DNA of 64,000 nucleotides, from the NCBI RefSeq assembly GCF_009363095.1, contig NZ_CP045295.1, positions 2,666,001-2,730,000 on the forward strand, in the 5' to 3' direction. Both the position numbers and the translations under genes were made by a program. The notes under the pieces are model-generated. The model was not told where the DNA came from. It saw only the letters and a list, made by a program, of their open reading frames with translations, and made no database searches. Position 1 is the first letter of the stretch. Each line of letters starts with the position of its first letter. The DNA is from Paenibacillus cellulositrophicus (GTDB taxonomy: Bacteria; Bacillota; Bacilli; Paenibacillales; Paenibacillaceae). Below are positions 28,105 to 36,800 of this stretch, piece by piece.

Positions 28105-29760
28105 TTATTTTAATTGTCTAGAAAATACAAAGTCTATTAATTGTTTTATTTGCTCTTCACTGATACCCTTCTGGCTGTAATTCTTACAAATATTAGTTAA
28201 ATCCCCTTGGATATCTGTGCTGCTATGTTTCTGGTTAATGTATTCTAGTAACTCTACTAATAGGCTAAGTAGTTTCCTGCCATACATCTTTGAAGGAACT
28301 ATTTTAGCCAAATCATTCAATTCCTCAACTGATAATTCAACTTTTCTTTCATTTAAAGACTTGGAGGACTCAGTGTATAGAGGAGTATCTTTGCTTTTCA
28401 CTTCACCTGGATTAGTCTCTTTTTTACCATTTTTAGATATCAACTTAATGTATAATGTTTGTCCCTCATCTGTAATAAGCTTATAAGTCGTCGCCTTAAT
28501 ATTCTTCACATTTACTTTATGTCTTATTACCTCAGATAACTTTACTAAAGAGAATGGCCCAATCTGCATAGATTCACCTATTTTTAACCTCGTGAGATGC
28601 TCCTTAGCACGTTTATTATCTGAATAAGCCCACAATTTTTGCTTGGATTCAATAAAGTTATCCAATCTAAAAGAACTAACCAAATTACGAACGTAATCAT
28701 AATCCTGAACAAGCAACCATTCAGGGACTATCCATTCTGTACCATGTAGTGTACCAAATAAACTACCCACCATCGAAGCATTCGTATCTGAATCAGAATC
28801 ACGCAGAAACGCGGTTTCAAGGATACCAGACACTGGGTCAGATGCATATTTTGAAGCCATATATATAGCTACAAGTGTTGCTACTGTACCAGCCCCTCTT
28901 GTATCTCTATCAAAACAATTAAGCTTAGTAAGTGTTTCTGTACCAGTGTCCAGTATTCCTCGTTTTAAAGCAGAGTTTATAATAAAGAGGCCATTTAGTA
29001 ACTCATCAAGCGTTTCACTCCACATTTGGCCGTAGTTATTCTCTGTTGAAATTTTTGCAGATTCTATCCAATCATCCATATTATTGAGGATAGGTTGTAT
29101 CCCCCATTTATTTCTGTTTTCAATTAGATAAGTAATCAACTCACCATAACCAAGAGTCCCTTCTTTATGCATAAGATAATTAGCCGCATAGGCAAACATA
29201 ATGGCACTCAATAATGCTCGTGGATGCCCATGAGTCGATATCCCGTTCAAAAACACTTGATTAACAATCTCATCCATACTGCCCTGAGAGAAAATTACGT
29301 GTGGAAGAATTCGCATTGCAACCCCATTACCACCTGCCTGAAAGTATTTCTTGACATTAAGTAAACCTTGCTTTTCGATATTCCAAGGCATACTCCCGTT
29401 ACTCCAAGCTTCGGCTGCTCGTTTTGTTGCTCCTCCTCCACCTCTTTGATAAAGGGGCCAGGATGGCAACTCTATTTTTACAAAATGTGAATACCAGTTT
29501 TTGTACTTAAGACTTCGAGCAGTGGCAAAAGTTAATTGAGTATCATCACTATAAGAACCTGCACTTACCTCTTCTTCATGGGAGTAGTATCTCCCGCCAG
29601 CCTTTCTAACCCATTTTTGAAAATGGATTTGCGCTTTACTTAGTGAACCAAGTTTAGAACTTCTATCTTCTTGTGGCCATCCTAAAGAATCTCCAATAAC
29701 GGCACCAAGCAAGGAGCCGAATTGTTTATCAACCATGTGAACCATTTGCTGTTCAGGCAT
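28105..29760 (-). CDS. ADP-ribosylglycohydrolase (DraG/ARH family) with extra C-terminal domain
   Basis: 551 residues from ATG 29760, GGAG upstream, five bases after the DarT-like stop. Family motifs are present: GAVIGDSLG near the start, SYSDDTQLT (Asp71, Asp72, Thr73), GNGVAMRILP, STHGHPRAL and the late metal site DSDTNASMVGSLFGTLHG. These bind two Mg ions and remove ADP-ribose from a target. About residues 385-551 form an additional helical region not found in minimal DraG proteins. In this operon it is the natural candidate for the enzyme that reverses the modification made by the upstream transferase, an antitoxin role normally taken by the macrodomain protein DarG. The role is inferred. 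Confidence 0.85.
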   Translation of the reverse strand: MPEQQMVHMVDKQFGSLLGAVIGDSLGWPQEDRSSKLGSLSKAQIHFQKWVRKAGGRYYSHEEEVSAGSYSDDTQLTFATARSLKYKNWYSHFVKIELPSWPLYQRGGGGATKRAAEAWSNGSMPWNIEKQGLLNVKKYFQAGGNGVAMRILPHVIFSQGSMDEIVNQVFLNGISTHGHPRALLSAIMFAYAANYLMHKEGTLGYGELITYLIENRNKWGIQPILNNMDDWIESAKISTENNYGQMWSETLDELLNGLFIINSALKRGILDTGTETLTKLNCFDRDTRGAGTVATLVAIYMASKYASDPVSGILETAFLRDSDSDTNASMVGSLFGTLHGTEWIVPEWLLVQDYDYVRNLVSSFRLDNFIESKQKLWAYSDNKRAKEHLTRLKIGESMQIGPFSLVKLSEVIRHKVNVKNIKATTYKLITDEGQTLYIKLISKNGKKETNPGEVKSKDTPLYTESSKSLNERKVELSVEELNDLAKIVPSKMYGRKLLSLLVELLEYINQKHSSTDIQGDLTNICKNYSQKGISEEQIKQLIDFVFSRQLK

Positions 29761-29764
29761 TTAA

Positions 29765-30451
29765 TCACTCCTCAGTATATGGAGTTTCCATTGGCCGTCT
29801 TCCTAATCGGATAATGTTATTCCATTTTACATCGAATAATTCAGGCGCAATAATCCAATTAATATCTTGTCGAGCATCTTGAAGTAAGCTAATCATAGCT
29901 TTCATCTTAAATACATGTTCTTTGGTCGGCGTAGCTATCCCAATAATATCTGAGCGGGGAATATTCTTATGTATTAAAACCTCAGCCTGTCCGTCAGTAG
30001 GACAGCATGCTAACATTTTATCTGAACGATAAATGGTAGTTTTACCAAAAACAGGGTTATTAAACATTCCCATAAAGCCGGATTCTCCACTTTTAATATG
30101 AGCTCCATAATCCGCAGCCGCATTTCTGTGGCAAAATAGAGTGGTATCATCTAAAATTAGACGTGGATTAATTAGCAGCACAACCCACTCATTGAAAATC
30201 GGGTCGTTATCCTTTATTCTCCTCAGATACCAAGTATTGGGATATTCCACAGAGCAACAGACGTAATCCTCTCTTCCATCATATCTATTTTTATCGTTTT
30301 TTTCTAGCAAATCGATTTGAACATCTAAATAGGAATTAGCTATAATCCCTGATTCATTTCTAAGAATATGAAGTAGTTTACTCGTCTTAGTAAAATGACA
30401 CAAGCGAGTAATGCCACGTCTGTCAATTTCTCTTTCGATATTTTTATTCAT
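29765..30451 (-). CDS. DarT-like (DUF4433) DNA ADP-ribosyltransferase
   Basis: 228 residues from ATG 30451; AGAGG precedes it, and it overlaps the helicase stop by eight bases. The start NIEREIDRRGITRLCHFTK (His19), the central LLINPRLILDDTTLF.CHRNAAADYG and the late GQAEVLIHKNIPRSDI (Glu157) match the NAD-binding His, core Arg/Asn region and catalytic Glu layout of DarT toxins, which attach ADP-ribose to bases in single-stranded DNA. DarT acts in DarTG phage-defence toxin-antitoxin systems. Here it is sandwiched between a helicase and an ADP-ribosylglycohydrolase. The identity is by motif; whether DNA or another molecule is modified is unknown. Confidence 0.75.
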   Translation of the reverse strand: MNKNIEREIDRRGITRLCHFTKTSKLLHILRNESGIIANSYLDVQIDLLEKNDKNRYDGREDYVCCSVEYPNTWYLRRIKDNDPIFNEWVVLLINPRLILDDTTLFCHRNAAADYGAHIKSGESGFMGMFNNPVFGKTTIYRSDKMLACCPTDGQAEVLIHKNIPRSDIIGIATPTKEHVFKMKAMISLLQDARQDINWIIAPELFDVKWNNIIRLGRRPMETPYTEE

Positions 30452-31868
30452 AGGATACCTCTTGATACAGGGATTCATCGCTCGGTAATAGCTTCGTACG
30501 TTCTCCTGAATATGAAATAATCAGGCCACGTCTTGCTCTTGTCACTCCAACATAAAGTAACTTAATTTCTTCACTGCATGCTTCATCATCTGAATCCAGT
30601 GATAAAATTCGTTCCTCGGCAGGTAGTCTATCACTAGTGCACAGGGGCATTATAACTGTATCAAATTCAAGTCCTTTTGCTGAGTGATAGGTCCCTACCC
30701 ATACGCCAGGACGAGAATTCCATGAGTTCATTTCTCCGCTGAGCTCATGAGAGCGTATCTTTTTCTCAGCAAGTTTGTTACGAAAAAGATTAAGTGTCTC
30801 TCGATCACGAACGATGACAGCAACGGTCTGATTTGTTATCAGATTTTTTATTTCATCAAGATAATAGTTTAATTCCATTTCCTCATTCCCAAACTTTATT
30901 AAAGCAGGTAAGGGGCCAGAAGCACGCGGAAATTGTGGTTCTATTAAGTCAGCATCGTCTTTAAAATACGGCATTTTTGATATCGCCAATCCCAGAGCTG
31001 CGATCTCCTTTGTATTTCGATAATTCTGACTGAATTTCCATATAACAGGCCTATGAAAACCTGCAGAACGCCATGAAATTCTACTCCCATAAATCTGTTG
31101 AGCAACATCACCAAAAAAAGTCAAACTACCATTATATGGTATCGCAAGAGATAATGATTGGAGCATTGTTGGAGAAAAATCTTGGCCTTCATCTATTACA
31201 ATATGCTTATACATTCTCTTTGTAGAATCATTCCTCAGTTCCTCCTGTACGAAATAAGCTAAGTCTTCCATATCATACAAATAGCCCTTGTTAGTTCTAA
31301 CTTCCAAGTAATTTTCGTAAACCATATAAAAATATTTTCTAGTGTTTCTGTTTATTCTTGTTCCAGACCGTCCTGTTCTTTCTACTTCTTGGTATTCCTC
31401 AAGGGTAGTGATCCCGTGTTTTTGAATCCAGTTTATTTCTTCAATAAAAACTTCTACAGGGCGTTCAAGTGTCGCAATACCTTTATTTTCACTTTTAACT
31501 GCATCATATGCACATGTGATTAACTCTGATTTAGTGAAATATCTCTGTGAGTATGGCGGAACGATATCAAGATGTCCCATCTTCTTACGATAAGCAAGAT
31601 AACCTCTTGCAAATTTATGATAATTTAAAACATCTACATTTGTTAATAAATCTCCCGAAATTGATTTTAAGAATGTTACGAGTGCTTTATTAAACGTTAC
31701 CAACAATGTTTTTTCATTTGCATTGCAATGAGCTTTGGCTAAATAAGCAGCTCGATATATTGCAAGTGTAGTCTTTCCACTACCTGCTGTACCTAAAACT
31801 ATAAAATGACCTTGCTCCGGTAACGCTAAAACTTCAGCCTGCTTGCCTATAGGACTTGGAAGTGTCAT
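30444..31868 (-). CDS. UvrD/Rep-like SF1 helicase, first gene of the ADP-ribosylation operon
   Basis: 474 residues from ATG 31868. Motifs in order: Walker A LGTAGSGKTTLA (residues 25-36), Ia-like FNKALVTFLKS, II VIDEGQDFSP, III FFGDVAQQIYG, IV QNYRNTKEI, V TYHSAKGLEFDTVIMP and VI LLYVGVTRARRGL. It is shorter than housekeeping UvrD/PcrA (about 720), as defence-associated helicases often are. It overlaps the DarT-like gene, so the two are coupled. A helicase could expose single-stranded DNA, the known DarT substrate, or sense phage replication. That mechanism is inference. Confidence 0.88.
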   Translation of the reverse strand: MTLPSPIGKQAEVLALPEQGHFIVLGTAGSGKTTLAIYRAAYLAKAHCNANEKTLLVTFNKALVTFLKSISGDLLTNVDVLNYHKFARGYLAYRKKMGHLDIVPPYSQRYFTKSELITCAYDAVKSENKGIATLERPVEVFIEEINWIQKHGITTLEEYQEVERTGRSGTRINRNTRKYFYMVYENYLEVRTNKGYLYDMEDLAYFVQEELRNDSTKRMYKHIVIDEGQDFSPTMLQSLSLAIPYNGSLTFFGDVAQQIYGSRISWRSAGFHRPVIWKFSQNYRNTKEIAALGLAISKMPYFKDDADLIEPQFPRASGPLPALIKFGNEEMELNYYLDEIKNLITNQTVAVIVRDRETLNLFRNKLAEKKIRSHELSGEMNSWNSRPGVWVGTYHSAKGLEFDTVIMPLCTSDRLPAEERILSLDSDDEACSEEIKLLYVGVTRARRGLIISYSGERTKLLPSDESLYQEVSYE

Positions 31869-32352
31869 AATTTATCTCCTCGCCAATTACTTTATGGAAT
31901 TATTTTCAATTATAGTACAAATTACACTCACCTCATAGATTATATTGATACTAAAATATCACATAAGGACTATATACCTAAATTACATATAATATAATTT
32001 TCACAACAATGAAATTGTTCTAATATTTATATATATTTCAGGATTTAAAATTCAAAATTTATAATCTTTCCCGATAAAATAAAATCAAAATTACTTCAAT
32101 TAATTGTTACATGAACTCGATTGATGAACACGTCCATTTGTTTATACTTTGTGTGGTCGTGGTGTATGTAAATTACATACTTTACTAATGATAATTTAGT
32201 AGTTTAACAAAAAACCTTCCAGAGTTTGGGAAGGTTTTTGTCACTAATGCATCATTATCTTTCCTTATAAGAGTGAACAATACTCCTATGTATTAACTGT
32301 CAATACAAACAAGATTGTTGAGTAATGATCGTCACATTTGGAGTTTTTCACC
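31869..32352. other. AT-rich spacer with palindrome and terminator
   Basis: No gene. A 17-base near-perfect palindrome (GTATGTA-AAT-TACATAC) lies at 32164-32180, followed by an ACTAA...TTAGT repeat and a strong terminator (AAAAACCTTCC/GGGAAGGTTTTT, 32209-32239). The combination could mark a short RNA of 60-80 bases or simply the end of an older gene. Confidence 0.45.
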
Positions 32353-33633
32353 CTATTTGCGCACAGGCCAAATGGGTTCTTGATCAAATTCTACAGCAAT
32401 GACCGTGTTCCATTCGTCGCAGAATTCGGCGGGGACATCGATCCAGATCCGATTTACGCTGTACCTTCCTTCTGTCCCGCTCAAGTGCCCGAATATTTCT
32501 TCTACTTTGTAAGCGAGTTCTTCTCCCGTCTTCAGCAGCTTCACAGACTTCACTTGGCCTCCCAGTTCACGCACTTCCACGGGGAATCTCGGAATCTCTC
32601 TTACATGCAAATAGATCGTATTTCCCTTTCGAGTCATAGGTCCATAGAAACAAGGAGGATAATGTTCTACAACGCGTTGGGTTCCATAAATACTATCACC
32701 CGAGTGGCCAAGCCACGCTCCGATTCGCTGTAATCGTTCGATCGCTTCTTCGGGCCAGGTGCCATCGGGCCCGGGACCTACATTTAACAGCAGGTTCCCC
32801 CCTTTGCTTGACACTTCGAGCAATGTATCTAGTAGTCGTACTTCGCTTTTATAAGTCGAAGCATCGGAATGATAAGCCCATTGATGATTCATGGTCATGC
32901 AGGTCTCCCACCATCCATCCGGCGGATGTGTCGGTACGAATTGTTCTGGCGTCTCATAGTCACCCACGTCCGGCAACCGATCGTTAATGACGAGATGCGG
33001 CTGTAAGTTCAACATCATTTGCTTCACTTCACTGCTGCGCCAGCGATCCGCGCCGAATCCCGGAACATCGAACCATATCAGATCAATTCGGCCGTAATTG
33101 GTTAGTAATTCACGCAGTTGTTCCATAAAGCGCTTATGGAAATCCCACCATCTTGCAGGATCATATGTATTCGGCTGGGGCGATTGAATCCCCTTGCTAA
33201 TGGGGATGGTAGCGAAGTCAGGATCATGCCAGTCAATGGTCGTAAAATACAACCCCACTTTTAACCCTGCTTCTCTCACAGCCTCGACGTAAGGCGCGAT
33301 CAAATCTTGTTGCGGTCCTCTCTTCGTCGCACAATAGTCGGTGGTTGCCGTGTCGAAGAGGCAGAATCCATCATGATGCTTCGCGGTGAGCACCACGTAT
33401 TTCGCACCTGCTTCCTTCGCATGCTGAGCCCATTCTCTAGGATTATAGTTCGTAGGATGGAACTCATCCGCCAGACTTTCATAGGTTTCAACATCCAGAT
33501 GCTGACTGCTATGGGGCATTAAAGGCCAAGAAGCCTCAATTTCGCGTAAAGCATACGGACCCCAATGAATAAAAACGCCGAATCGAGCTTCATCGAACCA
33601 TTGGGCCTCGGGATGAACTGCTTTCATGTACAT
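32353..33633 (-). CDS. alpha-L-fucosidase, GH29, cytoplasmic
   Basis: 426 residues from ATG 33633 (GAGGAG upstream). The GH29 hallmarks are all present: WFDEARFGVFIHWGPYAL near the start, AKYVVLTAKHHDGFCLFDTA, and the nucleophile region GRIDLIWFDVPGFG. There is no signal peptide, so it should act inside the cell on short fucosides brought in by the ABC transporter encoded upstream. It removes terminal alpha-L-fucose. It is the last gene of the operon, after the sugar-acid dehydratase. The length matches the family. Confidence 0.92.
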   Translation of the reverse strand: MYMKAVHPEAQWFDEARFGVFIHWGPYALREIEASWPLMPHSSQHLDVETYESLADEFHPTNYNPREWAQHAKEAGAKYVVLTAKHHDGFCLFDTATTDYCATKRGPQQDLIAPYVEAVREAGLKVGLYFTTIDWHDPDFATIPISKGIQSPQPNTYDPARWWDFHKRFMEQLRELLTNYGRIDLIWFDVPGFGADRWRSSEVKQMMLNLQPHLVINDRLPDVGDYETPEQFVPTHPPDGWWETCMTMNHQWAYHSDASTYKSEVRLLDTLLEVSSKGGNLLLNVGPGPDGTWPEEAIERLQRIGAWLGHSGDSIYGTQRVVEHYPPCFYGPMTRKGNTIYLHVREIPRFPVEVRELGGQVKSVKLLKTGEELAYKVEEIFGHLSGTEGRYSVNRIWIDVPAEFCDEWNTVIAVEFDQEPIWPVRK

Positions 33634-33672
33634 TCAACTCCTCTTGATTTATTCGTGAAAATAGCATGCATG

Positions 33673-34770
33673 CTACTGAACTCGGTATTCATCAAAATAA
33701 CGCGGAATGATTTCGGTCGATGCTCCCGGCATCTGCGGCATCACATAGAACCCGTCCTTTACCGTTGCCGGCTCTACGAAAATATGGCGAATCCAAGGAA
33801 TATACTCTAACAGAACCGCATTCGGTGTGGATGCAACCAGATGCTGATGAATTTGCCCCATATCGCCGACATGCGGACATATCGGTAAATCGTATGCGGC
33901 GGCTAATCCGGCAATTTGCAGCCATTCGGTAATGCCCGCAACACGCGTGACATCCACCTGCACATATTCGACTGCACCCTGATGGATGTAATCACGAAAC
34001 GCATATTTGGAATACACATGCTCGCCAAGTGCAATCGGTACGTTCAGCTCATCTGCTAATTTCCGGTGATTCATGATGTCATCTGGATTCAGCGGTTCCT
34101 CGAGCCAGAGAAGGTCGAACTGTTCCAATTTCTTGCCCCACGTCATCGCTGTCGTGATGTTCCATTGCTGGTTCACGTCAATCATCAATCCGGCTTGATC
34201 CCCGATCGCGCGACGTACCGCCTGTACCCGCGTAAAGTCCTCACGTGGATCCGGCTTGCCGACTTTCATCTTGACTGCGGTAAATCCCTCTTCAAGAATG
34301 TTGGTCATATCGGCAATGAGCCGCTCCTGACTCCAATTCAACCAACCGCCATTCGTATTATAAGCTTTAATCTTCTGTGATTTATGTCCTCCGAGGAGCT
34401 GCCACAACGGTTTGTTCAAAGACTTCGCCATGATATCCCATAAGGCAATGTCTACTGCGGCCAAGGCCATATGCGTGACCCCCGCGCGACCAATCCAATG
34501 CATCTCCCCATATCGCAGCTCATCCCAAATTTGCTTCACCATGAACGGGTCCTTGCCGATCAGCTTCTTAGCATAATAGCGATCAATGGTCGCTGCGATC
34601 ATCTCGTCTCCTTGTGCGCATGTTCCCGTATAGCCGTAGCCCGTGATTCCCTCATCGGTATAGATGCGAACGCCTGTCACGCCCCAATGCGTAGCGACAT
34701 TAATCGCATCTGTAATCGGCGGCGTAATGGGAACGTGCAAAATAAAGCTCTCTGCCTTTATGATCTTCAT
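33673..34770 (-). CDS. enolase-superfamily sugar-acid dehydratase, probably L-fuconate dehydratase
   Basis: 365 residues from ATG 34770. The mandelate racemase/muconate lactonizing fold is clear: the KxK acid-base motif in AVKMKVGKPDP, metal ligands Asp in LMIDVNQQW, Glu in LWLEEPLNP and Glu in IALGEHVYSK, and the second catalytic base region in PICPHVGDMGQIHQHL. Such enzymes dehydrate sugar acids. Given the fucosidase, two SDRs and the diketo-acid hydrolase next to it, L-fuconate is the most likely substrate, giving 2-keto-3-deoxy-L-fuconate. The superfamily is sure, the substrate inferred; galactarate- or rhamnonate-type specificity cannot be excluded. Confidence 0.85.
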   Translation of the reverse strand: MKIIKAESFILHVPITPPITDAINVATHWGVTGVRIYTDEGITGYGYTGTCAQGDEMIAATIDRYYAKKLIGKDPFMVKQIWDELRYGEMHWIGRAGVTHMALAAVDIALWDIMAKSLNKPLWQLLGGHKSQKIKAYNTNGGWLNWSQERLIADMTNILEEGFTAVKMKVGKPDPREDFTRVQAVRRAIGDQAGLMIDVNQQWNITTAMTWGKKLEQFDLLWLEEPLNPDDIMNHRKLADELNVPIALGEHVYSKYAFRDYIHQGAVEYVQVDVTRVAGITEWLQIAGLAAAYDLPICPHVGDMGQIHQHLVASTPNAVLLEYIPWIRHIFVEPATVKDGFYVMPQMPGASTEIIPRYFDEYRVQ

Positions 34771-34801
34771 GATTCAATCTCCCCTGTTCCCTCGATGTCT
34801 T

Positions 34802-35563
34802 CTAATAGCCTAACGATGCGCCCCCATCTACCGGCAAGGCAATGCCTGTGATGAACTGCGATGATTCCGAAGCCAGAAATACGACGGCATCGGCAATTTC
34901 CTCTGCACGTGCCGGTCTGCCAAGTGCATGCATCTCATTTAGTGAGGTTCGTACCTGCTCTGGATCAGCTTGCTCCATCGTCCATTTCTCTAGAAGCGGC
35001 GTCATCACGCCCGCTGGGCAGATACAGTTCACCCGTACCCTGTCAGGGGCATAATCGATGGCAAGAGCTTTCGTCATGGCAATAATGGCACCTTTGGTCG
35101 CGACGTAGACAGCGTTCTGCTTCTGTCCAACCAAACCATTCAACGAGGCCATATTGACGATACTCCCACACGTGTTCCTTAAATAAGGTATCGTATATTT
35201 AATCATCAGATAGACGCTCTTCAGGTTAATGTCGATTACCCTTGTCCATTCGTGTTCCAATACCTCTTCCAATGGTTTAGGCAATATGGTTGCAGCATTA
35301 TTGAATAAGACATCGATCCGACCGAATTGCCTGACAACATCCGTAACAAGCGCTTGAACCGCCATGCCGTCGGATACGTCCGTCTGTATAGCCACTGCTG
35401 ATCCGTTATAGCGAATGATCTCATGTACGACCCTTCGCGCCTCTTCTTCATTAACATCTGCAATGACCACGACTGCGCCTTCGGAGGCGAATCTTCTGGC
35501 TGTCACTTCACCGATACCGGATCCGCCACCCGTTACAATGCATACTTTCCCTTCAAAAGACAA
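34802..35563 (-). CDS. short-chain dehydrogenase (likely L-fucose pathway)
   Basis: 253 residues from TTG 35563 (AGGAGG seven bases upstream). Rossmann motif TGGGSGIG, NNAA (VLFNNAATIL), catalytic Ser in IVNMASLNG, and YVATKGA (YxxxK) are complete. The C-terminus VFLASESSQFITGIALPVDGG is typical of classical SDRs. In the non-phosphorylating fucose route one SDR oxidises L-fucose to the lactone and another oxidises 2-keto-3-deoxy-L-fuconate at C4. This one, next to the dehydratase, could be either; the one at 42136, paired with the hydrolase, is the better candidate for the second step. Confidence 0.88.
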   Translation of the reverse strand: MSFEGKVCIVTGGGSGIGEVTARRFASEGAVVVIADVNEEEARRVVHEIIRYNGSAVAIQTDVSDGMAVQALVTDVVRQFGRIDVLFNNAATILPKPLEEVLEHEWTRVIDINLKSVYLMIKYTIPYLRNTCGSIVNMASLNGLVGQKQNAVYVATKGAIIAMTKALAIDYAPDRVRVNCICPAGVMTPLLEKWTMEQADPEQVRTSLNEMHALGRPARAEEIADAVVFLASESSQFITGIALPVDGGASLGY

Positions 35564-35608
35564 CGTACTTCCTCCTCTCAACCCTTATCATTGATGTTTG
35601 CTTCTTGC

Positions 35609-36778
35609 CTATGAACGGACAAGCTGTTGAATTTGCTCCGATGCGAGGGCTAACGCTTGATGTTCCGACAGTTCACCTATGATGCATCTGCGAAGCGCTT
35701 GCCATAGAATGTCCTCAGCCGTAGGGTACGTTGGGAACTTGGGTGGTATAATGACGCTCGTAGCGATAGTCTCCTCAAGTAGAGACCAGCGTCTAGCGGC
35801 AATGGAATTCGGTAGAGCCTCCCGTTTCAGGCGTTGCATGATCGATTGTCTTACAGGAACATGACCTTGATCCGCATCCATGGCTTGCGCTTCCGGCGAA
35901 GTTATAAATTTCAGCAATAAAAGTGCTTCTTCCACATGTTCGCTGGACGCTGGAATCGCGAACGAATGACTTCCGCAATAGACCGCACGACGGCCGCTTG
36001 CCGATTTCGGGGTTAACGCCAGATCGAATACGTTAGCGACGGGTGATTCGGAGAGTAAGCCGAAATAACCTGGCCAATCGGTAACCATCGTACTCTCCCC
36101 CTGCCGAAAGGATGCCGACACTTCATCATAATGCATATCCGGCAGCCCTTTCGGTGTCCACCCCCATTGATACCATTGTCTGAGCTTCTGAAGGGCCTCG
36201 ACTCCCGCTTCACTGGCAAACATAGGCTGTAATTGCTCATCGAATAGCTGTCCGCCGCCACTGATCAATAATTCGAAGAAGGTCCCGAATAACCCGGATT
36301 CCATCCCAGGGAATACGAATCCCGTGTAGCCAGCTTCAGTTACACAGGACGCAACATGAGCCAGCTCCTCCCAGGTCTCCGGAACGGATAACCCCAGCTC
36401 CTCCAATCGATCGCGCCGATAGAACAGCAGCCTAGCATCAAAATTACGCGGAATACTCATCAATTTACCTTGCACGCGGGCAAGATCCAGAAGAGCGGGA
36501 GAGAAATCCTCCAGCTCTTCTGCGGTGAATTCTTGATCTAATTCATATAAATAACGGGCTTGCGAGGGAGCATATTTCGTATGCGTCGATATCAGATCAT
36601 AGGATGGTAAGCCGTTCTCCATACATTCTTGTACATGGCGATTCAGCTCAGGATGTGTTCCCTTGAACCCAATATCCACTTGAATCCCGAACTGCTGACT
36701 GAATTGCGACAAACATGCGTATAGCGGAGCATAGGCAGGACCGTCAATGAGCGCAACCCGAAGCGTCTTGGAATTCAT
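35609..36778 (-). CDS. family 1 extracellular-type solute-binding protein lacking a signal peptide
   Basis: 389 residues from ATG 36778 (GGAGG upstream). The fold signature is clear: FDARLLFYRRDRLEELGL, PETWEELAHVA, DWPGYFGLL and the FAIPASSEHVEEALLLLKFI tail of ABC sugar-binding proteins. But the start MNSKTLRVALIDGPAYAPLY goes straight into the first beta strand, with no signal peptide or lipobox, and no upstream in-frame extension supplies one. It would stay in the cytoplasm unless another start is used. It lies between the true lipoprotein binding protein and the SDR. Possible roles are an intracellular fucose sensor or a degenerate duplicate. Confidence 0.8.
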   Translation of the reverse strand: MNSKTLRVALIDGPAYAPLYACLSQFSQQFGIQVDIGFKGTHPELNRHVQECMENGLPSYDLISTHTKYAPSQARYLYELDQEFTAEELEDFSPALLDLARVQGKLMSIPRNFDARLLFYRRDRLEELGLSVPETWEELAHVASCVTEAGYTGFVFPGMESGLFGTFFELLISGGGQLFDEQLQPMFASEAGVEALQKLRQWYQWGWTPKGLPDMHYDEVSASFRQGESTMVTDWPGYFGLLSESPVANVFDLALTPKSASGRRAVYCGSHSFAIPASSEHVEEALLLLKFITSPEAQAMDADQGHVPVRQSIMQRLKREALPNSIAARRWSLLEETIATSVIIPPKFPTYPTAEDILWQALRRCIIGELSEHQALALASEQIQQLVRS

Positions 36779-36800
36779 GTCGTACGTACACCTCCGTGGT

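Noticed and set aside
32170..32182. Fourth sigma-O-like promoter (TACTTTACTAAT at 32178)
   Set aside because: No AGGTTG-like box lies 19 bases upstream and no plus-strand gene follows, so it is treated as chance similarity.
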